Origin: Phyllobacterium zundukense
GTDB lineage: Bacteria; Pseudomonadota; Alphaproteobacteria; Rhizobiales; Rhizobiaceae
Length of the DNA stretch: 64,000 nucleotides
Assembly (NCBI RefSeq): GCF_025452195.1
Contig: NZ_CP104973.1
Location: forward strand, 3,517,001-3,581,000
Reading direction: 5' to 3'
Within the stretch, counting starts at the first letter, position 1. Every line of letters begins with the position of its first letter. The notes below the pieces were generated by a model. The model did no database searches and was not told the origin of the DNA. It was given only the letters and a program-made list of their open reading frames with translations. This document shows positions 47,523 through 57,351 of the stretch, one piece after another. The translations under genes were made by a program, and so were the position numbers.

Positions 47523-48311
47523 ATGCAACAATTGACGATGTATCAGGTGGACGCATTTACCACCGAACTCTTTAGCGGCAATCCTGCCGCAGTGCTTGTC
47601 CTTGATGATTGGTTGCCAGTAGAGACAATGCAGGCGATCGCCAGCGAGAACAATCTGGCCGAGACCGCCTTCGTGAAGCCCAACGCGAGTTGCTGGGATC
47701 TACGCTGGTTCACGCCAGTGCACGAGGTCAATTTCTGCGGACATGCGACGCTCGCAACGGCGCATGTGCTTGCAAACGAGCTTGGCGTGGAGCATGAGCT
47801 GGTGTTTCAGACCCGCGTCGGCGCTTTGCGCGTCAATAGGAGGAACTCGGCATATCAGCTTGATTTCCCAAGCTTTCCGCCAAAGCCGATTGGCGAACTT
47901 CCTACGCTGCTCAACGAAATTACTAGAGGCGAACATTTATCGGCATTCCAGAACTTCGAAAACATCTTTGTTGTGTTGAAGAATGAGCAGGCGGTCCTCG
48001 ACTTCATTCCGCATTTGCCGAAGATCACACAGCTCGACCCATTTGGGTTCGTGATTACGGCAAGAGGCGACGAACATGACTTTGTTTCGCGTTATTTTGT
48101 TCCGCATGCGGGCATTCCGGAAGATCCGGTGACAGGCTCAATCCATGCCACGCTTGTGCCCTATTGGGCGGAAGAACTGGGCAAACCCAGGCTTTCAGCG
48201 TTTCAACGCTCGAAGCGCGGTGGACATCTGCTTTGTGAGCTCGAGGGTGACCGCGTGCTGATTACAGGTTCAGCCGTTACCTTTATGAAGGCTCAGATTT
48301 ATTTGCCCTGA
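47523..48311 (+). CDS. PhzF family isomerase-like protein
   Basis: A 262-residue PhzF/YddE-family protein of the diaminopimelate-epimerase fold. NNLAETAFV carries the conserved Glu, NFCGHATLATAHVL follows, and EDPVTGSIHATL is near the C terminus. Most members outside phenazine clusters have no known substrate. ATG 47523 is the start (MQQLTMYQVDAF). The 3' end overlaps the convergent pyrC-like gene by 13 bases. Confidence 0.88.
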   Translation: MQQLTMYQVDAFTTELFSGNPAAVLVLDDWLPVETMQAIASENNLAETAFVKPNASCWDLRWFTPVHEVNFCGHATLATAHVLANELGVEHELVFQTRVGALRVNRRNSAYQLDFPSFPPKPIGELPTLLNEITRGEHLSAFQNFENIFVVLKNEQAVLDFIPHLPKITQLDPFGFVITARGDEHDFVSRYFVPHAGIPEDPVTGSIHATLVPYWAEELGKPRLSAFQRSKRGGHLLCELEGDRVLITGSAVTFMKAQIYLP

Positions 48312-49633
48312 AGCGCCTCGCCGAACAACACCGGCTCGCCTTGGCTTGGCGTCACAATCTCCCCTTCCCACATGACCTTGTGACCACGGATGATCGTGCC
48401 GACCGGCCAGCCGGTTACCGTCTTGCCGTCATAGGGCGTCCAGCCGGCCTTTGACCCGACCTGCGCATTGGTAATGGTTTCGCGCCGTTTCATGTCGACG
48501 ATGGTCAAATCGGCATCGTAGGCGACCGCAATACGTCCCTTGCGAGCCATGCCGAATAAGCGGTTGGGACCATGCGAGCTCAGATCAACAAAACGCTCGA
48601 TCGACATACGGCCAGCGTTTACGTGGTCTAGCATGATCGGCACCAGTGTCTGCACGCCGGTCATACCGGATGGCGACGCCGGATAGGGCTTTGATTTTTC
48701 TTCGAGTGTGTGCGGCGCATGGTCGGACCCGAGCACGTCGACAATCCCCTGCCCGATGCCCTTCCAGACGCCATCGCGATGACGTGCGTCGCGTACCGGC
48801 GGGTTCATCTGCAGCAACGTTCCAAGCGTCGCGTATTGGCTGGCATCGAGGGTCAAATGGTGCGGCGTTGCCTCGCAGCTCGCTACATCTTTGTGACCGC
48901 CGAGAAAGTCGATCTCCTCTGCGGTCGAAATGTGTAGAACATGGATGCGCGCGCCGGTTTCGCGGGCGATACGTATGAGACGCTGGGTACATTGCAGCGC
49001 CGCGATCTCGTCGCGCCAGATTGGGTGTGAAGACGGATCTCCCGGAACGCGCAAACCCTCGCGTTCGCGCAGGCGGAATTCGTCCTCCGAATGAAACGCC
49101 GCACGGCGGCGGGTGTTTTTCAGGATAGAACGCACCCCGTCATCGTCCTCGACAAGCAGATCGCCAGTAGACGAACCCATGAATACCTTGATGCCAGCAG
49201 CGCCGGGCAAACGTTCGAGTTCGGCGACATCATTTGCATTGTCGCGCGTACCGCCGACCCAGAACGCAAAGTCGCAGTGCATGCGATGGTGGCCACGCCG
49301 AACTTTATCTTCCAGCGTTTCGGCCGATGTCGTCAAAGGCTTGGTGTTCGGCATTTCAAAGACTGCTGTGACCCCGCCCAGCACTGCAGAGCGCGACCCG
49401 CTCTCCAGATCTTCCTTGTGCTCAAGACCCGGCTCGCGAAAATGCACCTGGCTGTCGACGACGCCCGGAAGGATATGCAAGCCCGTGGCGTCAATGATCT
49501 CGGCGGCTGAAGCGCTGCCAAGATTGCCGATGGCAGCAATGCGGCCGTTGGCGATGCCAATATCGCGCAAGCCAACACCGTCCTGGTTGACGACAATCCC
49601 GCTTCTGAAAATTGTATCGAATGTCTGAGCCAT
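48299..49633 (-). CDS. pyrC: Dihydroorotase-like amidohydrolase
   Basis: A 444-residue amidohydrolase of the class I dihydroorotase/allantoinase group. The start MAQTFDTIFRSGIVV is at 49633. The metal site opens with DSQVHFREPG instead of the standard D-x-H-x-H, so the first metal-binding His is Gln. Other ligands seem present: AAFHSEDEF, HVLHIST and GSDHAPHT. No pyrB is adjacent, so true dihydroorotase activity in pyrimidine synthesis is plausible but not certain. Confidence 0.8.
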   Translation of the reverse strand: MAQTFDTIFRSGIVVNQDGVGLRDIGIANGRIAAIGNLGSASAAEIIDATGLHILPGVVDSQVHFREPGLEHKEDLESGSRSAVLGGVTAVFEMPNTKPLTTSAETLEDKVRRGHHRMHCDFAFWVGGTRDNANDVAELERLPGAAGIKVFMGSSTGDLLVEDDDGVRSILKNTRRRAAFHSEDEFRLREREGLRVPGDPSSHPIWRDEIAALQCTQRLIRIARETGARIHVLHISTAEEIDFLGGHKDVASCEATPHHLTLDASQYATLGTLLQMNPPVRDARHRDGVWKGIGQGIVDVLGSDHAPHTLEEKSKPYPASPSGMTGVQTLVPIMLDHVNAGRMSIERFVDLSSHGPNRLFGMARKGRIAVAYDADLTIVDMKRRETITNAQVGSKAGWTPYDGKTVTGWPVGTIIRGHKVMWEGEIVTPSQGEPVLFGEALQGK

Positions 49634-49709
49634 TTGCTTTCCACTCCAGCCTTGCGAACGCGTCCCTTGCGGATTACGTAACAGGGACAGGAAAGGCAAG
49701 GGTGATCGA

Positions 49710-50561
49710 ATGCCGCGGCTAAGTTTAAGTGGAAGAGCAATCCTGAACGTTACGGGTGAGGATGCCGAAGATTTCCTGCAAAACCTCATTACCACCGATC
49801 TCGACACGCTGGAGCACGACGATCTAAAACCTGGTGCCTTGCTGAATCCGCAAGGCAAGATCCTGTTCGAGTTTCTCGTTTCACGGAACGGCGATGGCCT
49901 ACGGCTTGATACACTGCAGACCTCCGCAGATGATCTGTTGAAGAGGCTGACGCTCTATAAACTGCGCGCCAAAGTGCAATTAGCCGTGGATTCAGAATTG
50001 CTTGTCGAGGTTTCCTGGGAAAATGAGTCCGGCGCTTCAGAAACCGATTCAACAGTGCATGACCGGCGTTTTCCCCAAGCGCTCAACGTTGTGCGATGTT
50101 ATAAGGGTGAGCCTTCATCAGACGTTCCAGAAACAATGTGGACTGCTCTGCGCATCGCCCACGGGGTGGCGGAAGCGCCGATGGATTATACCCTCGGCGA
50201 TGCCTTTCCCCATGATGTCAATCTGGACCAGACTGGCGGCGTTTCTTTCAGAAAGGGCTGTTTTGTCGGTCAGGAAGTTGTCTCGCGCATGCAGCATCGT
50301 GGAACCGCGCGAAGACGTATCCTGATTGTGACGGGAGCGTCGGACCTGCCGGCTACCGGGACATCCATAACGGCCAACGAACGCGATATTGGCGCGCTCG
50401 GCAGTGTTGCAGGATCATCTGGCCTTGCTCTCGTTCGCATCGACCGGGCGAAGGACGCGATGGATAGCGGCATTCCCATTCTGGCAGGAGATATTCCGAT
50501 CCACCTTGCCATTCCGCCCGAACACCGGTTTACATTTCCCGACGCGAAGCAAGAGGCCTGA
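49710..50561 (+). CDS. ygfZ: Folate-binding protein YgfZ
   Basis: A 283-residue tetrahydrofolate-binding protein of the GcvT-related YgfZ/IBA57 family, which aids assembly or repair of iron-sulfur enzymes. The signature KGCFVGQEV is intact, including the essential Cys. It is divergent from the pyrC-like gene (76-bp gap) and heads a row of genes reaching the Nudix-fold regulator. Confidence 0.92.
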   Translation: MPRLSLSGRAILNVTGEDAEDFLQNLITTDLDTLEHDDLKPGALLNPQGKILFEFLVSRNGDGLRLDTLQTSADDLLKRLTLYKLRAKVQLAVDSELLVEVSWENESGASETDSTVHDRRFPQALNVVRCYKGEPSSDVPETMWTALRIAHGVAEAPMDYTLGDAFPHDVNLDQTGGVSFRKGCFVGQEVVSRMQHRGTARRRILIVTGASDLPATGTSITANERDIGALGSVAGSSGLALVRIDRAKDAMDSGIPILAGDIPIHLAIPPEHRFTFPDAKQEA

Positions 50562-50573
50562 TCGGGGAATAGG

Positions 50574-51218
50574 ATGCTGCGACCGGCAAAGCCGCAACCG
50601 AGCAATTTGAAGAAAACAGAATTTCGCGCCTGGCAGCGCATGCTTTCAGGGCGACGACTGGATTTGCTTGACCCCTCACCGCTCGATATTGAAATCGAGG
50701 ACATTGCACAGGGCCTGTCGCGTGTTGCGCGCTGGAATGGTCAGACGGTTGGTGAGCACGCATTCTCGGTGGCGCAGCATTCGCTGTTGGTCGAAGAAAT
50801 CTTCGGGAAGATCGCCCCCGAGGCCACGACGGAGCAACGCCTTATAACTCTCCTGCATGACGCACCGGAATATGTGATCGGCGACATGATTTCACCGTTC
50901 AAAGCCGTTGTCGGTGGAGATTACAAAAGCGTCGAATTGAGATTGCAACATGCTATTCATCTGCGCTTTTCGCTCGCGCCCATAGTTCACCAAAGTTTAC
51001 GTGCCCTGATCAAGCGCGCGGATGCGATTGCCGCCTATTATGAAGCGACGCGCCTTGCAGGGTTTGCGGACAAGGAAGCGGTGCAGTTTTTCGGGCGTCC
51101 CCGCGGAATTGATCCAGAAGGTCTCGACTTGACGGCACTCGCAACCCAGAATGCACAAAATGCTTTTCTGCTGCGTTTTGCTATACTTAATGAGTCACGG
51201 GCAAAGAACCAGGGATAA
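50574..51218 (+). CDS. HD domain phosphohydrolase
   Basis: A 214-residue HD-superfamily protein related to YfbR-type nucleotidases. Metal ligands appear as GEHAFSVAQHS, LLHDAPEYVIGD and a later Asp. It lies 12 bases after ygfZ and is likely cotranscribed with it. The substrate is unknown; dephosphorylation of nucleotides is a reasonable guess. Confidence 0.82.
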   Translation: MLRPAKPQPSNLKKTEFRAWQRMLSGRRLDLLDPSPLDIEIEDIAQGLSRVARWNGQTVGEHAFSVAQHSLLVEEIFGKIAPEATTEQRLITLLHDAPEYVIGDMISPFKAVVGGDYKSVELRLQHAIHLRFSLAPIVHQSLRALIKRADAIAAYYEATRLAGFADKEAVQFFGRPRGIDPEGLDLTALATQNAQNAFLLRFAILNESRAKNQG

Positions 51219-51222
51219 GAAC

Positions 51223-51738
51223 ATGCCGCATATCGTTGTCTCTCCCTTGTCGCGTCTCGCTGAGTCTGCAACCCGTTTTGGCGCGCGTGATATGATCACG
51301 CTTATCAATACCGATACGGTCGTGCCCCGCCCCGTAGAGATTCTAGAGACGCGTCATCTTTTTCTGGGATTCAACGATATTCTCGAGCCTGCGGAAGGCA
51401 TGATACACCCCGCGTCCGAACATATCACCCAGCTGATCGCGTTTGGCCAACGTTGGGACCGCAAGGCACCCTTGCTCATCCACTGCTACGCCGGTATCTC
51501 ACGCTCAACCGCTGCCGCCTACATCACCGCGATTGCGCTTAATCCGGAGCTTGATGAAGAGCTCCTGGCGCAGAAATTGCGCCAGAATGCACCCTCTGCC
51601 ACACCCAACGGCAGGCTGGTAGCGCTCGCCGATGATATCCTCGTTCGCAACGGTAGAATGGTGGATGCCATCAACGCGATCGGTCGCGGTGAAGAAGCCT
51701 TCGAAGGCACGCCGTTCATTCTTCCGCTGACGGTGTAG
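51223..51738 (+). CDS. Tyrosine/dual-specificity phosphatase-like protein
   Basis: A 171-residue Cys-based phosphatase-fold protein with the active-site loop HCYAGISRST (HC-x5-R). ATG 51223 (MPHIVVSPLSRLAE) starts four bases after the HD gene; a longer frame exists but overlaps that gene. The family is common in rhizobia, annotated as protein-tyrosine-phosphatase; its substrate is unknown. Confidence 0.85.
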   Translation: MPHIVVSPLSRLAESATRFGARDMITLINTDTVVPRPVEILETRHLFLGFNDILEPAEGMIHPASEHITQLIAFGQRWDRKAPLLIHCYAGISRSTAAAYITAIALNPELDEELLAQKLRQNAPSATPNGRLVALADDILVRNGRMVDAINAIGRGEEAFEGTPFILPLTV

Positions 51739-51740
51739 AC

Positions 51741-52697
51741 GTGACGGGCACACCCAATGCCGTCGAGATCAATCTTAGCGCTGCCATCGTAGCCGTCGCA
51801 AACAATGATCCGCTGATCTTGACCACACCTTCCAGCGATGACAACGAGCGCGACGAGTTGCCCTTCGGCCCGTTCAACCCGCTGTTGCATCGAACCTTCG
51901 AGACCGGACTGCGTGAGTGGGTGGCGGAACAGACGCCTCTACGTCTTGGCTATGTCGAACAACTCTATACCTTCGGTGATCGCGGCCGTCACAAAACCGC
52001 CGAAGATCGCGATCTGCACATTGTCTCAGTCGGCTATCTTGCGCTCACGCGTATAACCGATGACGGAGATGCGCTTCGCAAATCCGGTGCTCGCTGGCGC
52101 AGCTGGTACTCGTTCTTGCCTTGGGAAGACTGGCGCCTCGGCAAGCCCGCTATGATCGATGAAACGATCCGACCGGCTCTCCATGCGTGGGCGGAGAAAA
52201 GCGGGCTTCCCGCGCGGCTAAGCCGTTTCCGGCTCGCCTTCGGAGACGATGGAATTATGTGGGATGAAGAGCGGGTGCTTGAACGTTATGAACTCTTGTA
52301 TGAGGCGGGACTGATAGAGGAGGCAGCGCGGGATGGACGGGCGGAAGGCACGCATCTTTCGCGCATCCTGGGACTTCCGATGAGTTTTGACCACCGGCGT
52401 ATTCTCGCGACCGCAATCTCGCGACTGCGGGCCAAGCTGAAATACAGGCCCGTGGTATTCGAATTAATGCCTCCTACCTTCACCTTGACCGCATTGCAGG
52501 AGACTGTGGAGGCAATTTCTGGCCGCCATCTGCACAAGCAGAATTTCCGCAGATTGGTCGAGACAACGGAACTGGTCGAGCCAACCGGCGCAGAACAAAC
52601 GCAGGCGCGAGGCAGGCCTGCAGCGCTTTATCGATTCCGGCACAATGTCCTTGAAGAGCGCAGCGTGGCGGGATTGCGCGTTGGTGGCAGGGGATAG
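51741..52697 (+). CDS. nadQ: NadQ/NrtR-like Nudix-fold transcriptional regulator
   Basis: A 318-residue protein of the NrtR-related group (COG4111-like). The N-terminal Nudix fold has a degenerate box (LREWVAEQTPL in place of the catalytic RE-x2-EE) followed by the NrtR-typical YVEQLYTFGDRGR. The C-terminal winged helix contains FTLTALQETVEAISG, HKQNFRRLVE and GRPAALYRFR, matching NrtR. Such proteins repress NAD-synthesis genes in response to NAD-related ligands. The nadABC operon 6 kb away has a strong palindrome upstream of nadA (58488-58506). Start GTG 51741. The symbol is assigned by similarity and context. Confidence 0.75.
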   Translation: MTGTPNAVEINLSAAIVAVANNDPLILTTPSSDDNERDELPFGPFNPLLHRTFETGLREWVAEQTPLRLGYVEQLYTFGDRGRHKTAEDRDLHIVSVGYLALTRITDDGDALRKSGARWRSWYSFLPWEDWRLGKPAMIDETIRPALHAWAEKSGLPARLSRFRLAFGDDGIMWDEERVLERYELLYEAGLIEEAARDGRAEGTHLSRILGLPMSFDHRRILATAISRLRAKLKYRPVVFELMPPTFTLTALQETVEAISGRHLHKQNFRRLVETTELVEPTGAEQTQARGRPAALYRFRHNVLEERSVAGLRVGGRG

Positions 52698-52703
52698 GAG
52701 GAA

Positions 52704-53219
52704 ATGATGAACGACAAGCCGACATCGCTCAATGCCGAAGGAATATCCGAACCATTCGCATCGGAAAATGTTCCGTTGGAGGAATGGTCGAAAGGTACGC
52801 GCTATGGCAGCAGATTTCGCTATCTTTCCGGATACGGCGGAGCGAACCACGTCGGTGTTGCCCTGGAAGAACTCGCGCCGGGCAAGGAATCCAACATGAA
52901 CCATTATCACATGCTCGAGGAGGAGCAGGCCTTCATCCTCGAAGGTGAGATGACGCTGCGGCTAGGCGACAAGACATATCTGATGAAGGCGGGGGATCAC
53001 GTCTGCTTTCCGGCCGGTCAGAAAGTCGGACATTCGTTCTACAACCACAGCGACACGCCCTGCCGCTTCATCATGATCGGAGAGAAAAATCCGAACGAAG
53101 TGGTTGTCTATCCCGAAACCGGGCGTGTCGGCGTCCGCTTGATGCGTGAAGGCTACGATAGTTCGGCCACCATGGAATATTGGCAAGGTGCTGATATAGA
53201 GCATAAGCCGCGCAGCTAG
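52704..53219 (+). CDS. Cupin domain protein
   Basis: A 171-residue single-domain cupin. The metal-binding strands show NHYHMLEEEQAFILEGEM and the second motif PAGQKVGHSFYNHSD. RBS GGAGG lies just before ATG 52704. It follows the Nudix-fold regulator by six bases and is convergent with panB. The substrate is unknown. Confidence 0.85.
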   Translation: MMNDKPTSLNAEGISEPFASENVPLEEWSKGTRYGSRFRYLSGYGGANHVGVALEELAPGKESNMNHYHMLEEEQAFILEGEMTLRLGDKTYLMKAGDHVCFPAGQKVGHSFYNHSDTPCRFIMIGEKNPNEVVVYPETGRVGVRLMREGYDSSATMEYWQGADIEHKPRS

Positions 53220-53221
53220 TT

Positions 53222-54037
53222 CTACTTCAGCAGATAGATGTGCTCATCGCCGGGGAACTTTCGCGAACGAACGTCATCCGCGTAAGCTTTGACTGCTTCT
53301 TCGATAGCTGTGCCGACAGCACCGTAAACCTTGACGAATTTGGGCGGCTTCGGGTTGTAGCCGAGCATGTCCTCAAGCACGAGGATCTGACCGTCACATT
53401 CGACTGACCCGCCAATTCCAATCGTGGGGATAGCGATCTCGCGCGAAATCTCAGCCGCTAGCGGCTCGACAATTCCCTCAAGCACCACGGAAAAGGCTCC
53501 AGCGTCGCTGACCGCCTTTGCATCGGCCTTGATCAGCGGCCATAGTGCCGTGTCGCGACCTTGTGTCTTGAAGCCACCGAGCGTGTTGACGGATTGCGGC
53601 GTCAGTCCGATATGCGCCATCACCGGTATGCCGCGCTCGATCAGGAAGCGGATGGTGTCAGCCATGCGCACGCCACCCTCCAGCTTGACGGCACCGCAAC
53701 CGGTCTCCTGCATGACGCGAGCAGCATTGCGGAACGCAATCTCGGGGTTCTCCTCGTAAGAGCCAAAGGGCATATCGACCACGACCATCGCCCGCTTTGA
53801 ACCACGCACCACGGCACGGCCATGGGCGATCATAAGATCGAGCGACACGCCGAGCGTTGAATCCATGGCGTAAAGAACCATGGCGAGACTGTCGCCAACG
53901 AGGAGAATATCAGCATGCTGGTCGACGATACGCGCAGTGTTGGCGTGGTACGAGGTCAGAGCAACGATCGGCTCACCACCCTTGCGGATCCGTATTTCAG
54001 GTGCGGTGACCCGGCGAGTGACAATTTCCTGGCTCAT
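53222..54037 (-). CDS. panB: 3-methyl-2-oxobutanoate hydroxymethyltransferase
   Basis: First enzyme of pantothenate synthesis: methylenetetrahydrofolate-dependent hydroxymethylation of ketoisovalerate. Conserved segments are [26 protein letters not shown] and KLEGG, with [17 protein letters not shown] near residue 205. The 271 residues are full length. It is the last gene of the nadA-nadB-nadC-panC-panB cluster. Confidence 0.95.
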   Translation of the reverse strand: MSQEIVTRRVTAPEIRIRKGGEPIVALTSYHANTARIVDQHADILLVGDSLAMVLYAMDSTLGVSLDLMIAHGRAVVRGSKRAMVVVDMPFGSYEENPEIAFRNAARVMQETGCGAVKLEGGVRMADTIRFLIERGIPVMAHIGLTPQSVNTLGGFKTQGRDTALWPLIKADAKAVSDAGAFSVVLEGIVEPLAAEISREIAIPTIGIGGSVECDGQILVLEDMLGYNPKPPKFVKVYGAVGTAIEEAVKAYADDVRSRKFPGDEHIYLLK

Positions 54038-54060
54038 TGCTCCTGCTCCCTCTTTCCCGT

Positions 54061-54906
54061 TCAGCCGACAACGCGCTGGTCGATCAGACGCACCTTGCCG
54101 AAGCGGACTGTCAACAAAATGACGACTGGCTGTTTGAATTTGCCCGAAACCGGATCAAGCGTCCGCGCATCGCGAATATCGACGGATTCGATCTTGCCGC
54201 GCTTCTCGGTTTCCAGAACTGCGCGAACGGCGTTGCGAATGGCCGATACGGAGCGCTGACCGCAGCCGACCAATTCCTCCGCCTGCACCAGTGATTTCGC
54301 CAGGATCACAGCAGCCTTTCGATCGGCAGGGGTCAGCATGGCATTGCGTGACGAACACGCAAGGCCATCATCTTCGCGCACTGTGGCCACCCCCGTTATC
54401 TCAATTGGCATGTCGAGATCGGCCACCATCCGGCGGACGATCGTCAATTGCTGGTAATCCTTCTCGCCGAAAAACGCTTGGTCCGGCTGAACTATATTAA
54501 ACAGTTTGGTGACGACAGTTGTAACGCCGCGAAAATGCCCAGGGCGTATCTTGCCGATCAGTATCCGCGACAGGACCGGGTTATCAACGATCGTATTGGC
54601 ACCTTGGCGGTAGATTTCCGCAATGTCCGGCGTAAACGCGTAGTCGACGCCCTCTGCATCGAGCTTGGCAAGATCTCCTGCCATGTCGCGCGGATAGGAG
54701 GACAGGTCCTCATTCGGTCCAAACTGCGTCGGGTTGACGAATATCGAAACGACGGTCACGTCGCAGGCAGTTTTGGAATTGTGGACCAGTGTCAGATGCC
54801 CAATGTGCAAATAGCCCATGGTCGGCACGAGACCGATGGATTTGCCTTTGAAGCGTTCGGATTTGAGGGCAGCGCGCAGTTCTGCAATGGTGGCGATGAC
54901 CTTCAT
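54061..54906 (-). CDS. panC: Pantothenate synthetase
   Basis: Joins pantoate and beta-alanine with ATP. The HIGH-type motif is in [12 protein letters not shown], and the KMSKS-equivalent region (SSRNAML) is present. It starts inside the last bases of nadC (four-base overlap) and ends 23 bases before panB. The length of 281 residues is normal. Confidence 0.95.
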   Translation of the reverse strand: MKVIATIAELRAALKSERFKGKSIGLVPTMGYLHIGHLTLVHNSKTACDVTVVSIFVNPTQFGPNEDLSSYPRDMAGDLAKLDAEGVDYAFTPDIAEIYRQGANTIVDNPVLSRILIGKIRPGHFRGVTTVVTKLFNIVQPDQAFFGEKDYQQLTIVRRMVADLDMPIEITGVATVREDDGLACSSRNAMLTPADRKAAVILAKSLVQAEELVGCGQRSVSAIRNAVRAVLETEKRGKIESVDIRDARTLDPVSGKFKQPVVILLTVRFGKVRLIDQRVVG

Positions 54907-55778
54907 TTGATTTCGATGTCCAGTCCAATGTCCAGCGTTGGCGCCGCCATGGTAATTTTCGATGACGAGATATAATCGACACCGGTTTCTGCAATCGCCT
55001 TGATCGTGTCAAACGCTATATTGCCGGATGCTTCCAGTTTCGCCCGACCAGCATTGATTTTCACCGCCTTTTCAAGCAGTTCCGGCGTCATATTATCAAG
55101 AAGAATCACGTCCGCGCCGACAGAAAGCGCCTCTTCAAACTGCTTGAGGCTGTCCACCTCGACCTCGATCTTGACAAGATGCCCGGCATAGGCGCGTGCG
55201 GCGAGAATGGCCTTTGCGACACCACCTGCCACTGCGATGTGATTATCCTTGATCAGGATCGCATCATCGAGACCGAAACGATGATTGGAGCCGCCACCGC
55301 ATTTCACCGCATATTTGGCAAAGGCGCGCATGCCGGGAATGGTCTTGCGTGTGTCGCAGACCCTGGCGTTGGTGTGGGCAATCAGATCAGCGAATTTTGC
55401 GGTATAGCTTGCGATGCCACTCAGGTGCATGAGGAAATTGAGCGCGACGCGTTCGGCGGAGAGAATGGCACGGGCATTGCCTTCGATACGTGCAATGTCC
55501 TCACCCGGCTCGACCCTAGCACCATCCCTCACCAGCGCAGTGATTTTCAGCTTCGGGTCCATCAACGCAAAGGCGGTGCGGGCAAAATCTATGCCACAGA
55601 TCGTACCGGCTTCACGGCTCGAAAGGCCTGCGTTGGCGATTGCATCCTCCGGCAGGGTCGCGTTTGTCGTGATATCCCCTGCTCGGCCGAGGTCTTCGAG
55701 CAGCGCAGCACGTACGGCATCCTCGATCAATAATTGCGGAAGAGATGGCGGGAAGGCTTTGCACATGTCTTCACCCAT
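54903..55778 (-). CDS. nadC: Nicotinate-nucleotide pyrophosphorylase (quinolinate PRTase)
   Basis: Converts quinolinate and PRPP to nicotinate mononucleotide, the last dedicated step of de novo NAD synthesis. Conserved segments are TRKTIPGMR, HRFGLDDAILIKDNHI and ILLDNMTPE. It starts at 55778 or at the in-frame ATG 55766, overlapping the nadB stop. At 291 residues it is full length. Confidence 0.95.
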   Translation of the reverse strand: MGEDMCKAFPPSLPQLLIEDAVRAALLEDLGRAGDITTNATLPEDAIANAGLSSREAGTICGIDFARTAFALMDPKLKITALVRDGARVEPGEDIARIEGNARAILSAERVALNFLMHLSGIASYTAKFADLIAHTNARVCDTRKTIPGMRAFAKYAVKCGGGSNHRFGLDDAILIKDNHIAVAGGVAKAILAARAYAGHLVKIEVEVDSLKQFEEALSVGADVILLDNMTPELLEKAVKINAGRAKLEASGNIAFDTIKAIAETGVDYISSSKITMAAPTLDIGLDIEIK

Positions 55779-57337
55779 CAGGCCAACTCCATCATTTCAC
55801 TCACAGAAGCGTCAGCATCGGACAGTGTCAAAAATGTCCTGTGCTGCCACTCAGCACGCTTCTCTGGATAGTCAGTGCGGAAATGGCCACCGCGGCTTTC
55901 CTCGCGTCGCAGCGCACTGACGGCGACCAGCTTTGCCGTCGCCAGTACATTGCGAAAGGCAGCATCACGATTGGCTTGGTCCAGCTCCAGAATGGTCTTC
56001 AACCCTTGAAGCATGCCTTTGCGGTCGCGGATAACTCCAAAACTGGCACTCATCGTCTTGCGCAGCGTGGTCATCGCCGCCGTATCCGCTTCGGCGGCCA
56101 GATCGTCCCTGTCTACCGAGCCCTTCGACCAATCTTCAGTATAATTTGCGTTACCCTTGCCGATCTTGGCGGCAATGCGCGCGGAAAACACGACGGCTTC
56201 GAGCAGGGAATTGGACGCCAGCCGGTTTGCCCCATGCGCTCCGGTCGAAGTGCATTCGCCACAAGCCCACAACCCGTTGATCGAGGTGCGCCCATCGGCG
56301 TCTGTCAAAATACCGCCCATGAAGTAGTGCGCGGCAGGAATGACAGGAATGGGATCAATAACAGGATCGATGCCGGCATCGCGGCAATACTTGTAGACCG
56401 TCGGAAACTCCTCGGCGAATGACGCACCCACGGCCTTGGTGCAGTCGAGCCAGGCACCGCGACCAGCCATGACTTCAGCATAAATCCCGCGCGCCACGAC
56501 ATCACGGGGACCCAGTTCTGCATCGGGATCCAGCTTGAGCATAAAACGTTCACCGGCGCGATTGATCAATGTCGCACCGTGACCGCGGAGGGCCTCCGTC
56601 GCCAGGGGTGCCGGGTCTTTGTTCACATCCAGCGCTGTCGGGTGAAACTGCACGAACTCCATATCCGCCATCATTGCACCGGCCCGTGCCGCCATGCCGA
56701 TACCCTCGCCGCGTGCCTCGGAAGGATTGGTGGTCACCGCATAGAGATGGCCGATGCCGCCGGTGGCGATCACAACCGCCTGTGAAGCCAGTTTTACCTG
56801 CGTGCCGCGCCCTGCTTCTGTTCGTGCGATGACACCGGTTACCGCGCCTTTGTCGATCATCAGATCTTCGACCACATACCCTTCCATCACCCTGATAGAT
56901 GGCGTGTTTTCAACCGTTTTCACCAGGGCCTGCATGATCGCACGACCCGCCATATCGCCGCGTACCCTGACGATACGACTTTCAGAATGCGCCGCCTCGC
57001 GCGATACCTGCAGCCTGCCTTCGAGATCCCGGTCAAAGGGAACGCCGTAGCCGAGAAGATCGTGGACGCGAGACGCCGCCTCGCTCGCCATCAACCGCGC
57101 GATGCTCTCATCGACGATACCGTCACCAGCGGCGACCGTATCAGCGACGTGCTTTTCCTTCGTGTCGCCTTCCGAGACGGCAGCAGCAATGCCCGCTTGC
57201 GCCCAGGCCGAGGATGCACCTCGCCCGATGGGTGCCGCCGCAAGCACGGTGACTGGCCGGGGAGCGAGTTTCAGTGCACAAAAAAGTCCGGCAAGTCCGC
57301 CACCGATGATGATGACAGGATCGGAATGAATGGACAT
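55778..57337 (-). CDS. nadB: L-aspartate oxidase
   Basis: FAD enzyme oxidising aspartate to iminoaspartate, the substrate for NadA. The FAD-binding [15 protein letters not shown] is at the N terminus. [29 protein letters not shown], described here as two halves around MAARAG and FVQFHPTAL, marks the succinate-dehydrogenase-like fold, and the AHYFMGGI and [12 protein letters not shown] segments complete the active site. The length is 519 residues. It ends overlapping nadC. Confidence 0.95.
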   Translation of the reverse strand: MSIHSDPVIIIGGGLAGLFCALKLAPRPVTVLAAAPIGRGASSAWAQAGIAAAVSEGDTKEKHVADTVAAGDGIVDESIARLMASEAASRVHDLLGYGVPFDRDLEGRLQVSREAAHSESRIVRVRGDMAGRAIMQALVKTVENTPSIRVMEGYVVEDLMIDKGAVTGVIARTEAGRGTQVKLASQAVVIATGGIGHLYAVTTNPSEARGEGIGMAARAGAMMADMEFVQFHPTALDVNKDPAPLATEALRGHGATLINRAGERFMLKLDPDAELGPRDVVARGIYAEVMAGRGAWLDCTKAVGASFAEEFPTVYKYCRDAGIDPVIDPIPVIPAAHYFMGGILTDADGRTSINGLWACGECTSTGAHGANRLASNSLLEAVVFSARIAAKIGKGNANYTEDWSKGSVDRDDLAAEADTAAMTTLRKTMSASFGVIRDRKGMLQGLKTILELDQANRDAAFRNVLATAKLVAVSALRREESRGGHFRTDYPEKRAEWQHRTFLTLSDADASVSEMMELA

Positions 57338-57351
57338 CAGCTTTTCTCGTC

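Noticed and set aside
51183..51198. TATACTTAATGAGTCA before the phosphatase gene as a second NadQ site
   Set aside because: The half-site spacing differs by two bases from the nadA palindrome and the symmetry is poor; it may just be a -10 element.
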